A stretch of DNA of 64,000 bases, taken from positions 806,001 to 870,000 of the forward strand of contig OZ251245.1 in the NCBI GenBank assembly GCA_965240325.2. The letters are read 5' to 3'. Of this stretch, positions 60,754 to 64,000 are shown in pieces. Position numbers and translations under genes: made by a program. The first letter of the stretch is position 1; each line of letters begins with the position of its first letter. The notes below the pieces were generated by a model, which was given only the letters and a program-made list of their open reading frames with translations, made no database searches and had not been told where the DNA came from. The stretch comes from Rebecca billardiae RCC1528. Taxonomy: Eukaryota > Haptophyta.

Positions 60754-63700
60754 CTACTTGGCGCGGCTCGTCGCCGGCGCCGGGCTGAGCTCGTCCAGCG
60801 CCACCTGCAGCGCTCGGACGTAACGGCCGAGCGCCCCGTGCACGGCGAAGAGCAGCCGCCTCCCATCCGGCGCCGCCGCCTCGCCCTCGCCGGGCGCGGT
60901 GTCGGCCGCGGCCGCGCCGGCGCTGGCCGACGCCGACTGCACGAGCGCGCACGCGCGAGCGATCGCCTCGCACTCCGACTTGCCGATGGCCGCGGCGCGG
61001 TCGCGCTCGGCGCGCGCCGCGGCGAGCGCGTTGCTCCGCTCCCACCAGCTCGCTGCCTCGGCGGCGTGCGAGTGCAGCGCCTCGGCGTCCGACCACGCGC
61101 GCGCGCACGTGCGCAGCGCGGCGGCGCCGCGCGCCGAGCCGGCGAGGGCGGCGGCGCCGGCGCCGCCCGCGCGCGCCGAGTCGGCGTCCATCGCGCCGCA
61201 CGCGAGGGCGAGGCGGCCGAACTGGGTCTGCACGCGCCCCGCCGCGCGCGCGTACGCGACGAGCCCCTCGCGCAGCCCGCCCTTCGCGCGCGCCACCGCG
61301 TCCGCGTCCGGCCCCGCCGCGGCGCGCGCCGCGTACAGCTCGAGCGCACTTAGATGCGCGCTCGCGCGGCCGTGTGCCTGTTCGTCGTGGAGCGCGGCCC
61401 ACGCCTTCGCGAAGCGGGCGCCGTCGAAGCGCGCGCGCGGCGCGGCGCGGCGCAGCGCGAGGGTGAGCGTGCGCGTGCCCACCGCGCCGCGCACCGCCGC
61501 GTCCAGCGCGGCGTGCAGCCTGCGTGTGTGCAGCTGCGTCCACAGCAGCTGCTGCCGCGCGGCCGCGACCGCCGCGCGCGCGCGCTCATAGACCGGGTTG
61601 AGCCGCGCCCAGTCCACCGCCGTGTTGATCACGAGGTCGATCAGCGGCTTCTTGCCTGGCGCCGGCGCGCGCGCGCGCGTACGAGCGCGCGTCAGTGCGA
61701 CGCAGCGCGCGCGGCCGCGCGCGCTCACGGCCGCATGCGGACACAGGCGCGCGCCAGCCGGGCGCCGGGCGCGCTGTGCGGAACGCTGCGAGAACGCCGC
61801 GAGAACGCTGCGAGAGAACGCCGCGAGAACGCTGTGAGAACGCTGCGACAACGCTGTGAGAACGCACCGAGAATTCGCTGGTGGAATTCCATGCAGTGGT
61901 CGGCGCCTCGCGGCTGGTCCACCGACTCCATGTCCGGCCGGCGGCAGCTCAGCTCGGTGACGCTCACGCACTCGCTGGTGTCCGCCGCGCGCGGCGCCGC
62001 GCCCGACGGCGGCCGTCCGAGCGGCGAGTGACACGCCTGCTGCGCCTGCCACGCCCGGCACACCGCCTGCATCGAGATGGCCGGCACTGTGGTGTCGCCG
62101 TCGTCGCTCGCGCCGACGGCGGCGTCCTCCTCCATGCTCAGAGGCCACGGCTGCGCGTGCCGCGCGCGCGCGCACCGCGCCGCGGCGGGGGCGTTCAGAG
62201 CAGCGCTCGCAGCACCGCCCAGCACGCACGCAGCCAGCACACACCGCGCGCGCGCGCGCACCCGCCTATACACATACTGCGTGGCGGTCGGCTCGCCCAC
62301 GCCGACGACGCAGTGCACCGGCACGGGCGGCGCGCGCCACACGCGGTCGACCGTGCGCGCGCCGCGCTCGTACAGCTCCGTCAGCCGCTCGCGCCTCCGG
62401 CCCCACCGGCTCCCATCCTGCTCCATCGCGTCGAATAAAGAAAAATAAGACGAGAAATTCGCCGGGTAGAATGCGTACGCGCGCGCCGCGCCGTCGGCCG
62501 TCGTGGCGGCGGCGGGCGGCGGCGCGGGCGCGTCGGCGCGCGGCGCGCCCGGCGGCCGGGCCCCGGGCTGCGCGCCCGCTGCACGGCCGGCGGATGCGTC
62601 GCGAGCGCGAGGCGCAGCTGTCGAGAGCCCTGGCTCGGCAGTAGCAGCGGCGCGGCCGCCGGGCACGGCCGGCGCGCCGGTCGCGCGCGCGCCGGCGGCA
62701 CTGCCGGCGGCAGCGCTCGGGCGCTGCCCTCCACTGATTGACGTTGGCCGCGGCGTCGGCGGCGGCGGCGGCGGCACGGCCGCCGCCGCCGCCGCCACCG
62801 CAGGTGCGCGCGCGGCCGGCACGCTGGCGCCCGGCTGCGTCTCGCGCGCGCCGGCGGCGGCCGCGGACGCGCCCACGGGCGCTGCCGTGGACGAGGGCGC
62901 GGGCCAGAGCGCGGACGCGGGCCGAGCTGGCTGCGCGAGGGCCATGGTGCCGTTCGGCGAGACGCCCACCGCCGTCGTCGTCGACGGCGCAAGCGCCTCC
63001 GCCGCGCTCCGCGCCGCGCCATGCGCCGGCTGCTGCGCCTGCTCGGCCGCGCCCGCGCCCGGCCGCCGGCCGGCGCCGGCCGGCGCCGGCGGCGGCGCCG
63101 CTGCCGCCGCCGCGCCCTTCTCCGGCATGACGAGGAGCGCGCGCTCGCGCCACACGCGCGGGTGCGGCAGGAGCATGAACGCCGAGTCGAGCTCGCGCGC
63201 CAGGTCGCGCGTCTCCGCGTCCGTCAGGATGTACCGCGAGAGCACCTCCGCCCCCGACACGAGCGTCTTGAGCGACTTGGGGGAGCCAGCTAGCGGGGAC
63301 GCGACCGCGATCACCGAGCGCACGCGCGCGAGGGTCTCGAGGTCGAAGCGCTCGAGGCAGTGGTGCAGCTGCAGCATGCCGAGCGAGTGCGCCACCAGGT
63401 GCGCCCCGCCGCCGCCGCCCGCGCCGCCCACGCCGAACGCGCCGCCGCCGCCCGCCGCGCGCTCGAGCGTGCGCCTCAGGTCGAGGCAGAAAGTGTTCTG
63501 CTGCGGCAGCCGGCGCCAGTCGTACGGCACGCCGAAGAGGTTGGCGCCCGGCGTGTACCCGAGGCGCTCGAGCTCCTTGATCAGGTCCCAGAACACCTTC
63601 GCCTCCATCATGCAGTCCGCCTTCCGCGTCTTGAGCACGCACGCGACGCCCTTGAGCCCGTGGTTGCCGCGGTCGGGCTCGACGCGCACGTCCGCGTCCT

Positions 63701-64000
63701 CGTACGACATGAGCTCGGAGATCCAGTGCGAGTGCACGGGCGTGTTGAACATCGCGCTCGCCATCGTGAGCCGCATGAACGGCGGCAGCCAGATCCGGTC
63801 GCGCAGCTCCGGCGCCTTGCCGCCGGCCAGCACGTCGGTGTTCGAGCTCGCGTTCACGCGGAACAGGCGGCTCGACATGAGGCCGGGCACGAGGACGATC
63901 GGCTCGCAGGGCGAGGGCTTGAGGCTGCACAGCTTGGGCGGCCCGGCGCCGACCGTCGCCGCGCCGAGCGCGAGGGCAGCCAGCGCGCACGCCGCCAGCC
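60754..64000 (-). CDS. LCAT/PDAT-family acyltransferase with C-terminal helical extension (5' end missing)
   Basis: Exons on the minus strand: beyond 64000 to 62262, 62150-61868 and 61655-60754. The edge cuts a signal peptide (LAACALAALALGAATVGA). The lecithin:cholesterol acyltransferase fold then shows IVLVPGLMSSRLF, FWDLIKELERLGYTPGANLFGVPYDWR, nucleophile Ser in AHLVAHSLGMLQLHH, catalytic Asp in ASDDGDTTVPAIS and a His in GADHCMEFHQRIL. The family moves acyl chains between phospholipids and sterols or diacylglycerol; PDAT makes oil. A Pro/Ala-rich disordered insertion of about 230 residues lies between Ser and Asp (62460-63130). The last exon adds about 300 residues of Ala-rich helix. The signal peptide suggests a secreted or ER-lumen enzyme. 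Introns are 111 and 212 nt. Confidence 0.75.
61774..61871. repeat. Intronic minisatellite in the acyltransferase gene
   Basis: About eight degenerate units of GAACGC(T/C)G(C/T)GA fill the middle of the second intron (61656-61867) and reach its donor site. Confidence 0.85.

Overview
This is a GC-rich eukaryotic nuclear window. It almost certainly comes from a unicellular flagellated alga, and a haptophyte-like genome is my best guess. The evidence is spliceosomal introns that interrupt recognisable domains, a ciliary CEP41 homologue, a TYW5 homologue, ER and membrane proteins, candidate plastid and mitochondrial targeting signals, and (TA)n microsatellites between GC-rich genes. Introns are short (100-426 nt). 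Most begin GTGCG or similar and are full of alternating GC. Many have lengths divisible by three and contain no stop codon, so the raw reading frame runs through them. I fixed their borders by restoring domain sequence and frame; none has been checked against transcripts.

Layout. 1-302: C-terminal end of an AP-complex beta-adaptin. 463-3552: acylated EF-hand/TKL kinase. 5042-5875: DOT1-like methyltransferase with a presequence. 6922-10594: membrane protein with a helical core and a long Ala-rich tail. 10966-13350: SUZ-domain, Gly-rich RNA-binding-type protein. 13351-19500: gene-poor, with (TA)n and a decayed chromodomain element (15828-18797). 19501-20551: CEP41. 21027-24500 (-): RNB exoribonuclease. 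24720-26923: sulfotransferase. 27429-29346 (-): RING-like/F-box/RCC1 protein. 29576-31102 (-) and 31378-32937 (+): head-to-head bestrophin-like paralogues. 33087-35022: element with 12-bp terminal inverted repeats (TIRs) and a 7-bp target duplication. 35172-36248 (-): class I peroxidase. 36322-39519: degenerate kinesin-like protein. 39700-41595: tail-anchored clan-A glycosidase. 42704-44530 (-): DNAJC3-like co-chaperone. 45364-47724: SLC2-type sugar transporter. 49800-50255 (-): unknown small protein. 50349-51599: TYW5-like JmjC protein. 51975-53061: second TIR-bounded element. 53323-55261 (-): small receptor-like protein whose leucine-rich repeats (LRRs) are each encoded by one 72-nt phase-2 exon. 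56376-60570 (-): armadillo-repeat protein. 60754-64000 (-): LCAT/PDAT-like acyltransferase, cut by the window edge.

The genes do not form a pathway; this is ordinary eukaryotic gene order. Several pairs are divergent with very short shared upstream regions: peroxidase/kinesin-like 73 bp, unknown/TYW5 93 bp, RNase/sulfotransferase 219 bp with a perfect 18-bp hairpin, bestrophins 275 bp. The strongest novelties are the one-LRR-per-exon cassette gene, the two TIR-bounded elements, the mosaic identity of the inverted bestrophin pair, and the kinesin-like protein with a changed P-loop.
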